In this document: one piece after another, positions 55,441 to 64,000 of the stretch
Position numbering within the stretch: position 1 is the stretch's first letter
How the letters are laid out: every line of letters starts with the position of its first letter
Assembly: GCF_000621865.1 (NCBI RefSeq)
Contig: NZ_JHXE01000008.1
Coordinates: 186,001 to 250,000 of the forward strand
Length of the DNA: 64,000 nucleotides
Direction of reading: 5' to 3'
Source: Pseudobutyrivibrio sp. MD2005
Lineage (GTDB): Bacteria > Bacillota > Clostridia > Lachnospirales > Lachnospiraceae
Notes under the pieces: generated by a model
The model's input: only the letters and a program-made list of their open reading frames with translations
What the model was told of the DNA's origin: nothing
Database searches by the model: none
Program-made: the position numbers and the translations under genes

Positions 55441-56298
55441 CTAACCTTTTACACCACCCAAAGTCACACCACCTACAATGTGCTTAGAAAGTATTAGGTA
55501 TACAATTATAACAGGGAAGATTGAGAATGCAATCATCACGTATACCTGTCCCATATCAAACTTAAGCCAGTCTGCATTACGAAGCTGGGCTATTAATATA
55601 GGAAGAGTCTTCTTTGCGTCATCATGTAGCACAAGAGCTGGCGTGAAGTAATTGTTCCAACTGCCTACGAAGCTGAAGATTGCCTGTACAGCAATAGCTG
55701 GCTTCATAAGAGGTGTTACAATCTGATTGAAGGTTCTGAATTCTCCAGAGCCGTCAATTCTTGCTGCTTCAACAAGTGATAGAGGAAGTGTAGCATCCAT
55801 GTATTGCTTCATATAGAAGAATACCGCTGGAGATGCTATTGCAGGTACGATAAGAGGAATAGCGCTGTTATCAAGCTTCATCTTATCAATCAACTGCAAG
55901 AAACCAAGTACAGTTACCTGGGTAGGAATCATCATAATCATAAGAATGAATGTAAAGATGAATTTCTTTCCCTTAAAATCATATGCATGAATAGCATACG
56001 CTGTCATTGTTGAAAAATATGTAGCAAGTGTTGCTGTTAAAAATGCAATAATCAAAGAATTAAACATACCTCTTATTATAGGTAGTGTTCCATTCTTAAG
56101 ATTCACCCAGTTTTCCACCAAATGCGAGCTAGGGATAGCTGTAAATCCAGCACTTAATTCCGAATTGCTTCTTGTAGCATTAATGAACAGTACATAAAAC
56201 CAGAACAAGCACAAGAACGATATTATTATTAATACAATGTAGGCAATCAGTCTTCTGAAGTGAATACCGCCGCCAGATTGTTTCTTTTTTTCTGCCAT
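55441..56298 (-). CDS. Carbohydrate ABC transporter permease, MalG type
   Basis: 285 residues with six membrane helices. The EAA loop that contacts the ATPase reads EAARIDGSGEFRTFNQIVTP (20 residues), and the long extracellular loop after TM1 is typical of CUT1 MalG-like permeases. Works with the MalF-like permease 10 bp upstream and the binding protein. The ATPase is not encoded here; Firmicute CUT1 importers often share an MsmX-type ATPase. The start at 56298 follows AGGAGAG. Confidence 0.92.
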   Translation of the reverse strand: MAEKKKQSGGGIHFRRLIAYIVLIIISFLCLFWFYVLFINATRSNSELSAGFTAIPSSHLVENWVNLKNGTLPIIRGMFNSLIIAFLTATLATYFSTMTAYAIHAYDFKGKKFIFTFILMIMMIPTQVTVLGFLQLIDKMKLDNSAIPLIVPAIASPAVFFYMKQYMDATLPLSLVEAARIDGSGEFRTFNQIVTPLMKPAIAVQAIFSFVGSWNNYFTPALVLHDDAKKTLPILIAQLRNADWLKFDMGQVYVMIAFSIFPVIIVYLILSKHIVGGVTLGGVKG

Positions 56299-56308
56299 TT
56301 CTACTCTC

Positions 56309-57214
56309 CTAATTCTTTTCTGAATTTGTAAACTTGTAAACAATCAAACTTAAAATTCCAGTGATTACAAACATGTATACTGAAAGCGCACCAGCAAGAC
56401 CGAAGTTCTTGCTAAACAAATGCTTGTTCAAGTACATGATAAGTGTCATTGATGAACGCATTGGATCACCAGTACCGTTTGTTAAAATCTGTGGAACATC
56501 AAACATCTGTAAACCACCGATAAGTGATGTAATCATTACATATACCAAGATTGGTCTAAGTAATGGCAGAGTGATTTTATAAAAAATCTGATTAGCAGTT
56601 GCGCCATCAACCTGAGCCGCTTCGAATAATGAAGGATCAATACCCATCATGCCTGCCATCAGAAGAATAGTCGTATTTCCAAACCACATAAGACAGTTCA
56701 TAGTTGCCACAAGTCCTCTGACAGATCCTGCATGGCTCATAAACTGAAACGCTTCTTTAAATACACCGACCTGAATTAACAATGAGTTTATTGGGCCGCC
56801 GTCTGCAAATAATGTAAAGAATAACATTGCGAATGCTGATGCCATAATCAAGTTTGGCATATAGATTACTGTTTTAAAAAATGTCTGGCACTTTAATCTA
56901 AGTGAAGGATCAGTAAACCAAGCTCCTAATAATAATGAAAGTACTATCTGTGGAATAAAGCCTAAAATCCACATAATCATTGTGTTCTTGAAATATAATG
57001 GTAAATCACCATTTGTAATTATTGTTTTGTAATTTTCGATTCCAACAAAATTAGGACCAATCTGAGTTAATCCCGAACGATAATTCTCGAAAAAAGAATT
57101 ATAAATAGTAGATACCAATGGTATCAACTGAAAAATTATAAATACTACAAGAAACGGAATTAAAAATATGTAGCCCCATTTATTGTATCTAACTACTTTA
57201 CTTTTCTTAGCCAT
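56309..57214 (-). CDS. Carbohydrate ABC transporter permease, MalF type
   Basis: 301 residues, six membrane helices; EAA loop EAAQVDGATANQIFYKITLP. MalF-like CUT1 permease partner of the MalG-type protein. The start at 57214 (MAKKSK) follows AGGGAG; the frame opens eleven codons earlier. It is 112 bp after the binding-protein gene, with the stem at 57240-57269 between them. Confidence 0.92.
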   Translation of the reverse strand: MAKKSKVVRYNKWGYIFLIPFLVVFIIFQLIPLVSTIYNSFFENYRSGLTQIGPNFVGIENYKTIITNGDLPLYFKNTMIMWILGFIPQIVLSLLLGAWFTDPSLRLKCQTFFKTVIYMPNLIMASAFAMLFFTLFADGGPINSLLIQVGVFKEAFQFMSHAGSVRGLVATMNCLMWFGNTTILLMAGMMGIDPSLFEAAQVDGATANQIFYKITLPLLRPILVYVMITSLIGGLQMFDVPQILTNGTGDPMRSSMTLIMYLNKHLFSKNFGLAGALSVYMFVITGILSLIVYKFTNSEKN

Positions 57215-57239
57215 AAATACTCCCTTTGTCTTTAAAATA

Positions 57240-57269
57240 GGGCACATGGAGCATATCCCCCATGTGCCC
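57240..57269 (-). terminator. Intercistronic stem between binding protein and permeases
   Basis: Perfect 10-bp GC-rich stem GGGCACATGG / CCATGTGCCC with a 10-nt loop; on the minus strand only TATTTTAAA follows. Such stems usually stabilise the binding-protein message and lower permease expression. Confidence 0.65.
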
Positions 57270-57326
57270 CAATATGATTGTCAGTCTCCAGTCATCGATT
57301 TTCTAAAGAAAATCAAAAACCTGATA

Positions 57327-58745
57327 CTAGTCAGCTGTTACATCTGGGTACTTCTCAACAATTGCCTTCTTGAACATATCAAGAGCTTCATCCTTTGTAG
57401 CGTTACCCTGGAAGTAGTTCTTCATAGCCTTTTGGAACTCTTCGTTACATCCCTGATCATAAGCTGAAAGATTTGAGAGGTCTACCTTCTCAGCACCTTC
57501 TGCAAGCTGTGCATATGGGTTCTGTCCACCAAGAAGATCAAGGTTACCTGAATCGTCAGATGCAAGTTCTGCAAGAACTGTCTTAGAGTTTACACAATCA
57601 GCATCCTTCTGAGCGATATCCTTAAGTACTGCCTTGTCTGTTGTCATTGTAAGGATGATATCCTTTACAAGGTTAGCATTGTCTGTACCTGTAGCTGCGC
57701 AGATCCATGTACCACCCCAGTAATAAGACTGTGGTCCTACACAGTATCCCCAGCCGCCCTTGTTAGCGATTGTGCCATCCTGATCTGCATCAAGGCAGAA
57801 GTTGAAGAACCAAGCTGGTCCAAAGTAGCCGAATATCTTACCTTCTGGTCTCTTACCCTTTGCCCAGTCATCACCCCAAAGATCATCTGTTGTCTCAGCC
57901 TTAGCATCAACAAGTTCCTTAGAGTCATCAACCCACTTTTCAATGTTCTTATCAATTACAACCTTGCCATCCTGTACCCACTTACCAGATACATTGTTTG
58001 AATATACGCGGTATGTATCGTTTACAGAGCACATCTTGTAACCAGCTTCAGCTACCTTAGCTGCTGTCTCATTGTACTTAGACCAATCAGCTACTGCTGC
58101 CTGTACTTCATCTGGATCATCTGTGCCAAGGATTTCCTTAGCTGCTTCTCTGTTGTAAATAAATCCAGCTGAGCAAGCCTGCCATGAAGAACCCTTTAAG
58201 TTACCGTTTGAATCTGTAACGATATCCTGTGTGTACTTGTACTGATCAGCAAGGTCAGCATCTGTAATTCCAAGATCCTTAAGAGCCATTGCATAATCTG
58301 TATCAACATACTTAAGTGCATAGTCAGCTTCTACAAGGAATAAGTCAACCTTGTCATCTGCTGCAGCAGATTCCTGAGCTAAAAGTGCCTCATCAAGATT
58401 GTTCTGGTATGCATTGTCTGTTGAAGGAGTGATATTCCAAACGACATCAACATCACCAATCTTACCATGTGTTGAATCTACTTCTGTGTAGCCTGCATAA
58501 TGATCTGTAAGACGGCTCTTGAACTCCTCGTTCCATCCATAGATGTTAAGAACCTTACCTGTGTCTTCAGGAAGCTCTACTGCAGCATCAGCTGTATCAG
58601 TTGTCTCAGTAGCAGTGGTTTCTTCTGTAGAAGTGCTGTCTGAGCTAGCTGTGTCTGTTGAAGCTGTTTCTGAACTACCACATGCAGCAAACATTGTTGC
58701 TGTCATTGTTGCCATTGCTAGCAAACTTACTAAACGTTTTTTCAT
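57327..58745 (-). CDS. Sugar-binding lipoprotein of CUT1 ABC importer
   Basis: 472 residues. Signal peptide ending in lipobox MFAAC, then a Ser/Thr/Glu-rich tether to about residue 60, then a type II solute-binding fold (VLNIYGWNEEFKSRL, AGFIYNREAAKEILG, KIFGYFGPAWFFNF, WICAATGTDNANLV). GGGAGG precedes the ATG. The adjacent LacI regulator and divergent cellobiose phosphorylase point to cellobiose or a short cello-oligosaccharide as substrate; that is inference from context. Several Trp/Phe in the core fit a sugar-stacking site. Confidence 0.9.
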   Translation of the reverse strand: MKKRLVSLLAMATMTATMFAACGSSETASTDTASSDSTSTEETTATETTDTADAAVELPEDTGKVLNIYGWNEEFKSRLTDHYAGYTEVDSTHGKIGDVDVVWNITPSTDNAYQNNLDEALLAQESAAADDKVDLFLVEADYALKYVDTDYAMALKDLGITDADLADQYKYTQDIVTDSNGNLKGSSWQACSAGFIYNREAAKEILGTDDPDEVQAAVADWSKYNETAAKVAEAGYKMCSVNDTYRVYSNNVSGKWVQDGKVVIDKNIEKWVDDSKELVDAKAETTDDLWGDDWAKGKRPEGKIFGYFGPAWFFNFCLDADQDGTIANKGGWGYCVGPQSYYWGGTWICAATGTDNANLVKDIILTMTTDKAVLKDIAQKDADCVNSKTVLAELASDDSGNLDLLGGQNPYAQLAEGAEKVDLSNLSAYDQGCNEEFQKAMKNYFQGNATKDEALDMFKKAIVEKYPDVTAD

Positions 58746-58831
58746 TTTGTGTTCCTCCCAATTTTTACGCGCTTTGCACGTTTTGCTTGATTATTACTGC
58801 ATTTATATAAGTTGATTTCTCAACCAAATGC

Positions 58832-59845
58832 CTAATTAAGTTTTTTTAGAGTATCTCCCTCAAGGAGTTTTCCTTTTACCACAATCTGCTTAATCAATGT
58901 GGTCTTTGGCCTTTCGATTAAATCGATAAGATTCTTAGCTGCCTGAGTTCCAAGGCCATCTGTATCCTGCCTATATGTTGTAAGACGCGGACAAATGTGG
59001 CGAGCCACCTTAATTCCATCAAAACCTACAACTGATATATCATCTGGTACCTTTAAGCCTCTTTCCGCAATAGCTCTCAGACCTCCATATGTTGCATAAT
59101 CATCTGGATAGAAGATACAAGTTGGTCTTGTTCTTAACTTAAGTAATTCTAATGTCTTTTCGTAAGCTCCATGTGTATCCCTATAAGGAGATTCTTTGAT
59201 ATACTCATCAGGAACTTCGATACCATATTCCTCCATTTTTCTATTAAATGTAACCAGGCGTAAATTCGTTGTAGAAGAACTCAAGCCATGAATATAGGCG
59301 ATTCTTCTATGCCCTGAAACCACTGCAAAATCCACCAAATCCGACATACCACCAACATTATCAGAAAGAATTGCTGTAGTTTCGTTGTAAAGGTGATCTA
59401 TTGTAACTACAGGTATATTGCTTTTAACCAGTTCAAAAACTTCTGGATCATCAAAATGTACATTCGCAATTATTACTCCATCAAAACGACGATATCTTGC
59501 ATGTTCCAAATAAGATGTTCTTCCCGGTCTACTTCTATCATTAGAGATAAAAGTTATGTCATAACCATTTTTTTCAACTTCTTTTTTAAAACTTTCCAAA
59601 ACTGGTGCAAAGAAATCATGTGTCAAACCGCTGTTAGCATCATCCATAAATAGGACGCCAATATTATGTGTGCGATTTGTCTTCATCGTCTTCGCCGCTG
59701 CATTTGGGACATAGCCCATTTCCTTTGCAGTTCTTTGTATCCTAGCTTTTGTCTCAATACCAATATCGCTATGATCATTTAATGACTTGCTTACTGTAGC
59801 TGTAGATACGCCACAGGCCGCTGCAATGTCCTTTAGTGAAACCAT
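58832..59845 (-). CDS. LacI-family transcriptional regulator
   Basis: 337 residues. DNA-binding helix-turn-helix SLKDIAAACGVSTATVSKSL (3-22), hinge with TMKTNRTHNIGVLFMD, then a periplasmic-binding-like sensor with PDDYATYGGLRAIAERG and VVGFDG. Likely represses the divergent phosphorylase gene and the transporter operon until a cellobiose-derived signal appears. Candidate operators lie in its upstream region (59877-60131). 86 bp upstream of the binding-protein gene. Confidence 0.93.
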   Translation of the reverse strand: MVSLKDIAAACGVSTATVSKSLNDHSDIGIETKARIQRTAKEMGYVPNAAAKTMKTNRTHNIGVLFMDDANSGLTHDFFAPVLESFKKEVEKNGYDITFISNDRSRPGRTSYLEHARYRRFDGVIIANVHFDDPEVFELVKSNIPVVTIDHLYNETTAILSDNVGGMSDLVDFAVVSGHRRIAYIHGLSSSTTNLRLVTFNRKMEEYGIEVPDEYIKESPYRDTHGAYEKTLELLKLRTRPTCIFYPDDYATYGGLRAIAERGLKVPDDISVVGFDGIKVARHICPRLTTYRQDTDGLGTQAAKNLIDLIERPKTTLIKQIVVKGKLLEGDTLKKLN

Positions 59846-59876
59846 TTCTTTTCCTCTCCCTAGTTTATCTCTTCCA

Positions 59877-59890
59877 CTTAATCGTTTTCG
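59877..59890. promoter_or_regulatory. LacI-type operator 1
   Basis: CTTAATCGTTTTCG with a central CG, the pattern shared with 60061 and 60118. It lies 32 bp upstream of the regulator gene, so it could give autoregulation. Confidence 0.45.
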
Positions 59891-60060
59891 TGACTTAAAT
59901 ATAAATCCTTTTACGATAATTCACAAGATGTTTTCGAAAATTCGTCTTTAAGTTACAGTTTCGTTAACTAGTTTAGTGAGTTTTCAACAAACTTTGTTTC
60001 ATATAATTGTTATTCGCCACACTTATTGCTATTCTATAGGGGAATTAGTTTGTCTAATTA

Positions 60061-60074
60061 CTTAAACGTTTACG
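60061..60074. promoter_or_regulatory. LacI-type operator 2
   Basis: CTTAAACGTTTACG contains the perfect palindrome TAAACGTTTA centred on CG, the best match to a LacI/GalR half-site pair in this gap, 102 bp before the phosphorylase start. The remaining part of 59846-60175 is AT-rich with a TATAAT at 60002 lacking a clear -35. Confidence 0.6.
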
Positions 60075-60117
60075 TGTGATATTTTTATTTAATCCCTTGT
60101 ATATCACTTTTTACTCA

Positions 60118-60131
60118 CTTAATCGTTTATC
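60118..60131. promoter_or_regulatory. LacI-type operator 3
   Basis: CTTAATCGTTTATC, central CG 57 bp from that of operator 2 and 45 bp before the phosphorylase start, a position suited to block transcription. Confidence 0.5.
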
Positions 60132-60175
60132 AAGATACACTATTTAATCTTTAATCATTTTCTTAGGAGGATAAA

Positions 60176-62611
60176 ATGAAATTTGGATTTTTCGATGATG
60201 TCAACAAAGAATATGTTGTAACCACACCAAAAACCCCATTACCTTGGATTAACTACTTAGGTTGCAAGGATTTCTTTACTTTAATATCTAACACCTGCGG
60301 TGGTTATACATTTTATAAAGATGCGAAACTTCTTAGAATGACAAGATATCGTTACAACGATACAACACCAGATACTAACGGCAAGTACTTCTATATCAAA
60401 GACGGCGATACAATCTGGAACCCTGGTTGGCAGCCTACAAAAACCGAGCTCGATTCTTACGAATGTCGCCATGGTATTGGATATAGTAAGTTTACCGGCC
60501 TTAAAAATAATATAAAAGCAGAGCTTATTACTTTTGTCCCTGTAGATGATGCTGTTGAGCTCACTAAGATTACATTGACAAATACAGGTTCAGCTAAAAA
60601 GGAGCTTTCACTTTTCTCTTATGTAGAATGGTGCTTATGGAATGCTGATGATGATATGAAGAACTATCAGCGTAACCTTTCAATCGGTGAAGTTGAAGTA
60701 ATCGATTCTACTATTTATCACAAGACAGAATACAGAGAGCGCCGTAATCATTACGCAGTTTACTCTGTAAATACTAAGATTGATGGCTTTGAGACTAGCC
60801 GTGATGAATTCCGTGGTGCATACAACGGACCTGATAAGCCAGCAGCTGTTATCGAAGGAAAGCTTCATAAAACAATCGCTTCTGGGTGGTATCCCATCGC
60901 TTCTCATCAAATAAATGTTAGCCTTGAGGCTGGCGAAAGCAAGACTTTCGTATTTGCTTTAGGATACATCGAAAATGCTGAGGATGATAAGTGGGAAGCT
61001 CCCGGTATCATCAATAAGAAGAAAGCTAACGCTCTTCTTGCTAAGTACCAGACAACAGAAGATTTCGATAAGGCTTTCGCAGCTCTTAATACATATTGGA
61101 ATGATCTTCTTAGCAAGTTCCATATAGAGTCTAAGGATGAGCATGTAAACCGTATGGTTAACATTTGGAACCAGTATCAGTGCATGGTTACATTTAACAT
61201 GTCACGTTCTGCTTCTTACTATGAAACAGGTATTGGTCGTGGAATGGGCTTCAGAGATTCTTGCCAGGATCTTCTTGGTTTCGTTCACTTAATTCCCGAC
61301 AGAGCTAGAGAGCGTATCATTGATATCGCTTCAACTCAGTTCCAGGATGGCGGCGCTTACCATCAGTATCAGCCACTTACAAAGAAGGGTAATTCTGATA
61401 TCGGTTCAGGCTTTAACGATGATCCATTATGGTTAATCGCTGGAACAAGCGCTTACATTCGCGAAACTGGTGATACTTCAATCCTTAAGGAGATGGTTCC
61501 ATACGACAACGATATGTCAGTGGCAACTACACTTATGGAGCATTTGAAGCGTTCATTTGATTACATTGTTAATCACAAGGGACCACATGATCTTCCACTT
61601 ATTGGTCGTGCCGATTGGAATGACTGCTTGAACCTTAACTGCTTCTCTGAGCATCCAGGTGAAAGCTTCCAGTGCTTCGGACCTTCAGAGGGACCTGTTG
61701 CTGAATCAGTATTTATTGCTGGTATGTTTGTAAAATATGGTCGCGAGTACGCAGACCTTTGCAAGCTTATGGGCGACAATGCTGAAGCTGACAGAGTTTT
61801 AGCTGAGGTTGATAAGATGATTAAAGCCATTGAGAAGGATGGCTGGGACGGTGATTGGTTCGTAAGAGCTTATGACGCATACAGCCACAAGGTTGGTTCT
61901 AAGGAATGTGATGAAGGACAGATTTATATTGAGCCACAGGGTATGTGCGTAATGGCTGGTGTTGGTATCGAGGATGGCAACGCTAAGAAAGCCCTTGATT
62001 CAGTTAAGGAAAAGCTTGATACAAAGTATGGTGTTATGATTCTTCAGCCAGCTTACACAAGATATCATCTTGAGCTTGGTGAAATCACATCATATCCACC
62101 TGGATACAAGGAGAATGCAGGAATCTTCTGCCACAACAACCCATGGATTTCTATTGCAGAAACATGTATTGGTCGTGGTGACAGAGCCTTTGAAGTTTAC
62201 AAGAAGACTTGTCCATCATACATAGAGGACATTTCTGAGATTCATAGAACAGAGCCTTATGTTTACTCACAGATGGTAGCAGGAGCTGATGCCAAGTTCC
62301 ACGGTGAGGCTAAGAACAGCTGGCTTACAGGAACTGCTGCATGGACATTTACAAATATCTCTCAGTACATTCTTGGAATTTATCCTACACTTGAGGGACT
62401 TTCAGTTAATCCATGTATTCCAGCAGAATTCGGTGATTTCAATATCACACGTGTTTACCGCGGTGTAACCTACAATATTGAAATCAAGAACCCTAACAAG
62501 GTTCAAAAGGGCGTTGCATCACTTACAGTTGACGGCGTAGAGGTTGCAGGAAATGTAATCCCATTCGACGGAAGCAAGAAGACAGTAAGTGTAGTAGCAA
62601 CTATGAAGTAG
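60176..62611 (+). CDS. cbp: Cellobiose phosphorylase (GH94)
   Basis: 811 residues, the length of clostridial cellobiose phosphorylase and well short of cellodextrin phosphorylase. It resembles that enzyme along its whole length: [20 protein letters not shown] at the start, the helical barrel with [20 protein letters not shown], and [10 protein letters not shown], in which Asp483 is the expected general acid. It splits cellobiose with phosphate into glucose-1-phosphate and glucose in the cytosol, saving ATP. AGGAGG precedes the ATG. Codon choice is clearly biased (few rare codons), suggesting high expression. Pairs with the divergent importer and LacI gene. Confidence 0.95.
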   Translation: MKFGFFDDVNKEYVVTTPKTPLPWINYLGCKDFFTLISNTCGGYTFYKDAKLLRMTRYRYNDTTPDTNGKYFYIKDGDTIWNPGWQPTKTELDSYECRHGIGYSKFTGLKNNIKAELITFVPVDDAVELTKITLTNTGSAKKELSLFSYVEWCLWNADDDMKNYQRNLSIGEVEVIDSTIYHKTEYRERRNHYAVYSVNTKIDGFETSRDEFRGAYNGPDKPAAVIEGKLHKTIASGWYPIASHQINVSLEAGESKTFVFALGYIENAEDDKWEAPGIINKKKANALLAKYQTTEDFDKAFAALNTYWNDLLSKFHIESKDEHVNRMVNIWNQYQCMVTFNMSRSASYYETGIGRGMGFRDSCQDLLGFVHLIPDRARERIIDIASTQFQDGGAYHQYQPLTKKGNSDIGSGFNDDPLWLIAGTSAYIRETGDTSILKEMVPYDNDMSVATTLMEHLKRSFDYIVNHKGPHDLPLIGRADWNDCLNLNCFSEHPGESFQCFGPSEGPVAESVFIAGMFVKYGREYADLCKLMGDNAEADRVLAEVDKMIKAIEKDGWDGDWFVRAYDAYSHKVGSKECDEGQIYIEPQGMCVMAGVGIEDGNAKKALDSVKEKLDTKYGVMILQPAYTRYHLELGEITSYPPGYKENAGIFCHNNPWISIAETCIGRGDRAFEVYKKTCPSYIEDISEIHRTEPYVYSQMVAGADAKFHGEAKNSWLTGTAAWTFTNISQYILGIYPTLEGLSVNPCIPAEFGDFNITRVYRGVTYNIEIKNPNKVQKGVASLTVDGVEVAGNVIPFDGSKKTVSVVATMK

Positions 62612-62652
62612 CTTCTTTTTCTTAATTTAAATAATATTATTCTCCTTCTAAG

Positions 62653-62685
62653 AAAGAGCCAGACATTGACATGTCTGGCTCTTTT
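62653..62685 (+). terminator. Terminator of cellobiose phosphorylase gene
   Basis: Perfect 13-bp stem AAAGAGCCAGACA / TGTCTGGCTCTTT, 6-nt loop, ending TTTT; 42 bp after the stop. Confidence 0.9.
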
Positions 62686-62702
62686 GCTTAATAATTGTCC
62701 TT

Positions 62703-63590
62703 ATGAATCGAACACTAACTTATGAAATAACAACTGAATACGATGGATTTCAGATAGATAAATATCTTAAGGCTCAGGGCTACTCTTCTGCCAATATCAC
62801 TGCCATTAAAAAGATGCCTAATAACGTTGTAATTGACGGCGAGTGGGTTCATATGAATAGAAAGCTGTCTGCGGGCGAACTACTGACAGTGAATATATCT
62901 GAAGAGGATTCTTCCGAAAAGATTCCACCTGTGAAGATGGATTTAGATATTGTATATGAGGATGAGGATATTATTGTGATTAATAAGCCTGCAGGGCTGC
63001 CTATACATCCTAGTCTTAATCATTACGAGGATTCACTGGCTAATGGTCTGGCTTATTATTATAAGGCTCAGGGAAAGCCTTTTATTTTCCGATGTGCAAA
63101 TCGACTGGATAAAAACACATCCGGTCTGACCGTCATTGCAAAAAACCTGGTGAGTGCCAATATCATTTCAACCATGGTTAAAAACAGGAAGTTTCACAGG
63201 GAGTATTATGCCATTGTAAGAGGTCACATCGAACCTGAATGCGGTACCATCGATGCTCCAATTGGTCGAATGGGTGACTCTATAATAACAAGACAGGTGG
63301 ATTTCGAAAATGGAGAAAATGCAATCACCCATTATCAGGTTATTCATGAAAAAAATGGGCACAGCCTGGTTTCCATTCATTTAGAAACAGGCCGTACCCA
63401 CCAAATACGAGTTCATTTTAAATATATTGGCCATCCTCTGATTGGTGACCATTTATACAATCCCGATATGGAATACATGAACCGCCAGGCACTTCACTCT
63501 CACAAGATTGAATTTAACCATCCAATCACCGGGGAGGAAATGGTGTTCGTCGCAGACTTACCTGAGGATATGGCTTTTTTAAATGAATGA
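62703..63590 (+). CDS. RluA-family 23S rRNA pseudouridine synthase
   Basis: 295 residues. N-terminal S4-like RNA-binding segment (about 12-70), then the catalytic domain with NRLDKNTSGLTVIAKN (catalytic Asp136 in RLD) and GRTHQIRVHFKYIGHPLIGD. It isomerises specific uridines, probably in 23S rRNA (RluD/YlyB-like); which site cannot be read. No clear ribosome site is seen before the ATG at 62703. Overlaps the convergent J-domain gene by 12 bp. Confidence 0.92.
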   Translation: MNRTLTYEITTEYDGFQIDKYLKAQGYSSANITAIKKMPNNVVIDGEWVHMNRKLSAGELLTVNISEEDSSEKIPPVKMDLDIVYEDEDIIVINKPAGLPIHPSLNHYEDSLANGLAYYYKAQGKPFIFRCANRLDKNTSGLTVIAKNLVSANIISTMVKNRKFHREYYAIVRGHIEPECGTIDAPIGRMGDSIITRQVDFENGENAITHYQVIHEKNGHSLVSIHLETGRTHQIRVHFKYIGHPLIGDHLYNPDMEYMNRQALHSHKIEFNHPITGEEMVFVADLPEDMAFLNE

Positions 63591-63995
63591 AGCCTTTAAA
63601 TCCTCATATTCACGATTGATTTCTGCGACTGTAGCAGTATCACCTGATTCTCCATCAGGATGATAAATCTTGATAAGGTCCTTATACCGCTTTTTAAGGG
63701 CCGTTTGCGTAGAAACTCCAGAGAAGAACATCTCTCCATGAACAATGTTGTCCTCCATGCCATATGGTTCCATATAGCTTGACTGAACCTGTTCGTAAAA
63801 TTTCTTCTTACGCTCGAATTGCTTTTTGTCATCAGCAAGCTTTTGAGTTTCCTGGATGAGAAGCTCCCATTTTAACTCAAACTGTTTTTCCTGCTGCTCA
63901 AGGCAGTGAATACGTGCCTCAAATTCTCTTTTTTCCTTTAGCAAATCATTCCATGCTTTCTCTAACTCTTTATGCCGGTCCTCAAGTGCTTGCAT
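63579..63995 (-). CDS. Coiled-coil protein with C-terminal J-like domain (possibly partial)
   Basis: 138 visible residues. The first ~75 are a long, charged coiled coil; the last ~45 look like a DnaJ-type J domain (LKKRYKDLIKIYHPDGESGD with the HPD motif at the usual place, then EINREYEDLKASF). In full J domains HPD stimulates DnaK. The ATG at 63995 is 5 bp from the window end, the frame is still open upstream, and no ribosome site can be seen, so the true start may lie outside. Confidence 0.75.
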   Translation of the reverse strand: MQALEDRHKELEKAWNDLLKEKREFEARIHCLEQQEKQFELKWELLIQETQKLADDKKQFERKKKFYEQVQSSYMEPYGMEDNIVHGEMFFSGVSTQTALKKRYKDLIKIYHPDGESGDTATVAEINREYEDLKASFI

Positions 63996-64000
63996 GTCGA

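Overview
The window reads as low-GC, Gram-positive, anaerobic chromosome, most likely Lachnospiraceae and probably of the Butyrivibrio/Pseudobutyrivibrio type. This rests on the strong AGGAGG-type ribosome sites, the str/rpo ribosomal block, the two-protein SufB/SufC pair, rubrerythrin, a cellobiose phosphorylase (CBP) very like clostridial CBP, and several lipoprotein and MATE genes. The placement is inferred from protein family resemblance; no search was run. I see no rRNA, tRNA, CRISPR-Cas, transposase or integrase gene.

Layout: 1-5407 (minus) is one tightly packed operon: RsbW-like kinase, MATE exporter, GNAT protein, SpoIIE-type phosphatase with an extracellular sensor, STAS antagonist, and a receiver protein cut by the window edge. 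5573-9974 holds a DJ-1 protein, a GGDEF cyclase, a small unknown protein behind a terminator-like leader hairpin, and sufC-sufB. 9975-12300 is unusual: two copies of a ~255-bp array of four palindromes spaced 72-73 bp apart flank a small membrane-protein gene, followed by an RpiB-type isomerase. 12301-31091 is mostly housekeeping and accessory metabolism: PHP phosphatase, rubrerythrin, UvrD-like helicase, membrane proteins including a 58-aa one, YbaK, acyltransferase, LUD and U32-like proteins with a MATE exporter and AraC regulator, malic enzyme and fumarase, a large glycosyltransferase-acyltransferase fusion, and a sugar-binding lipoprotein next to a chemoreceptor.

31296-39325 is AT-rich and accessory: a DUF3298-type lipoprotein, a DUF4143 ATPase, a stand-alone CdiA-CT-like nuclease, a TPR/MutS-I-like/HRDC protein beside a large XRE-family regulator, a decayed gene, more palindromes at 72-bp spacing, and gene-less terminators. 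39361-55143 is the core block read on the minus strand: rpmG-secE-nusG-rplK-rplA, L10 leader-rplJ-rplL, rpoB-rpoC, rpsL-rpsG-fusA-tuf, with several near-consensus promoters. 55441-62611 is a cellobiose-type module: LacI regulator, binding protein and two permeases on the minus strand, divergent from cellobiose phosphorylase, with LacI-like operators between. The import ATPase is not in the window. The right edge holds an RluA-type pseudouridine synthase and a J-domain protein.

The most promising unexplained items are the duplicated palindrome arrays, the GT23-like/condensation-like fusion protein, the XRE + TPR-MutS-HRDC pair in the accessory island, and the partner-switching operon built around a MATE exporter.
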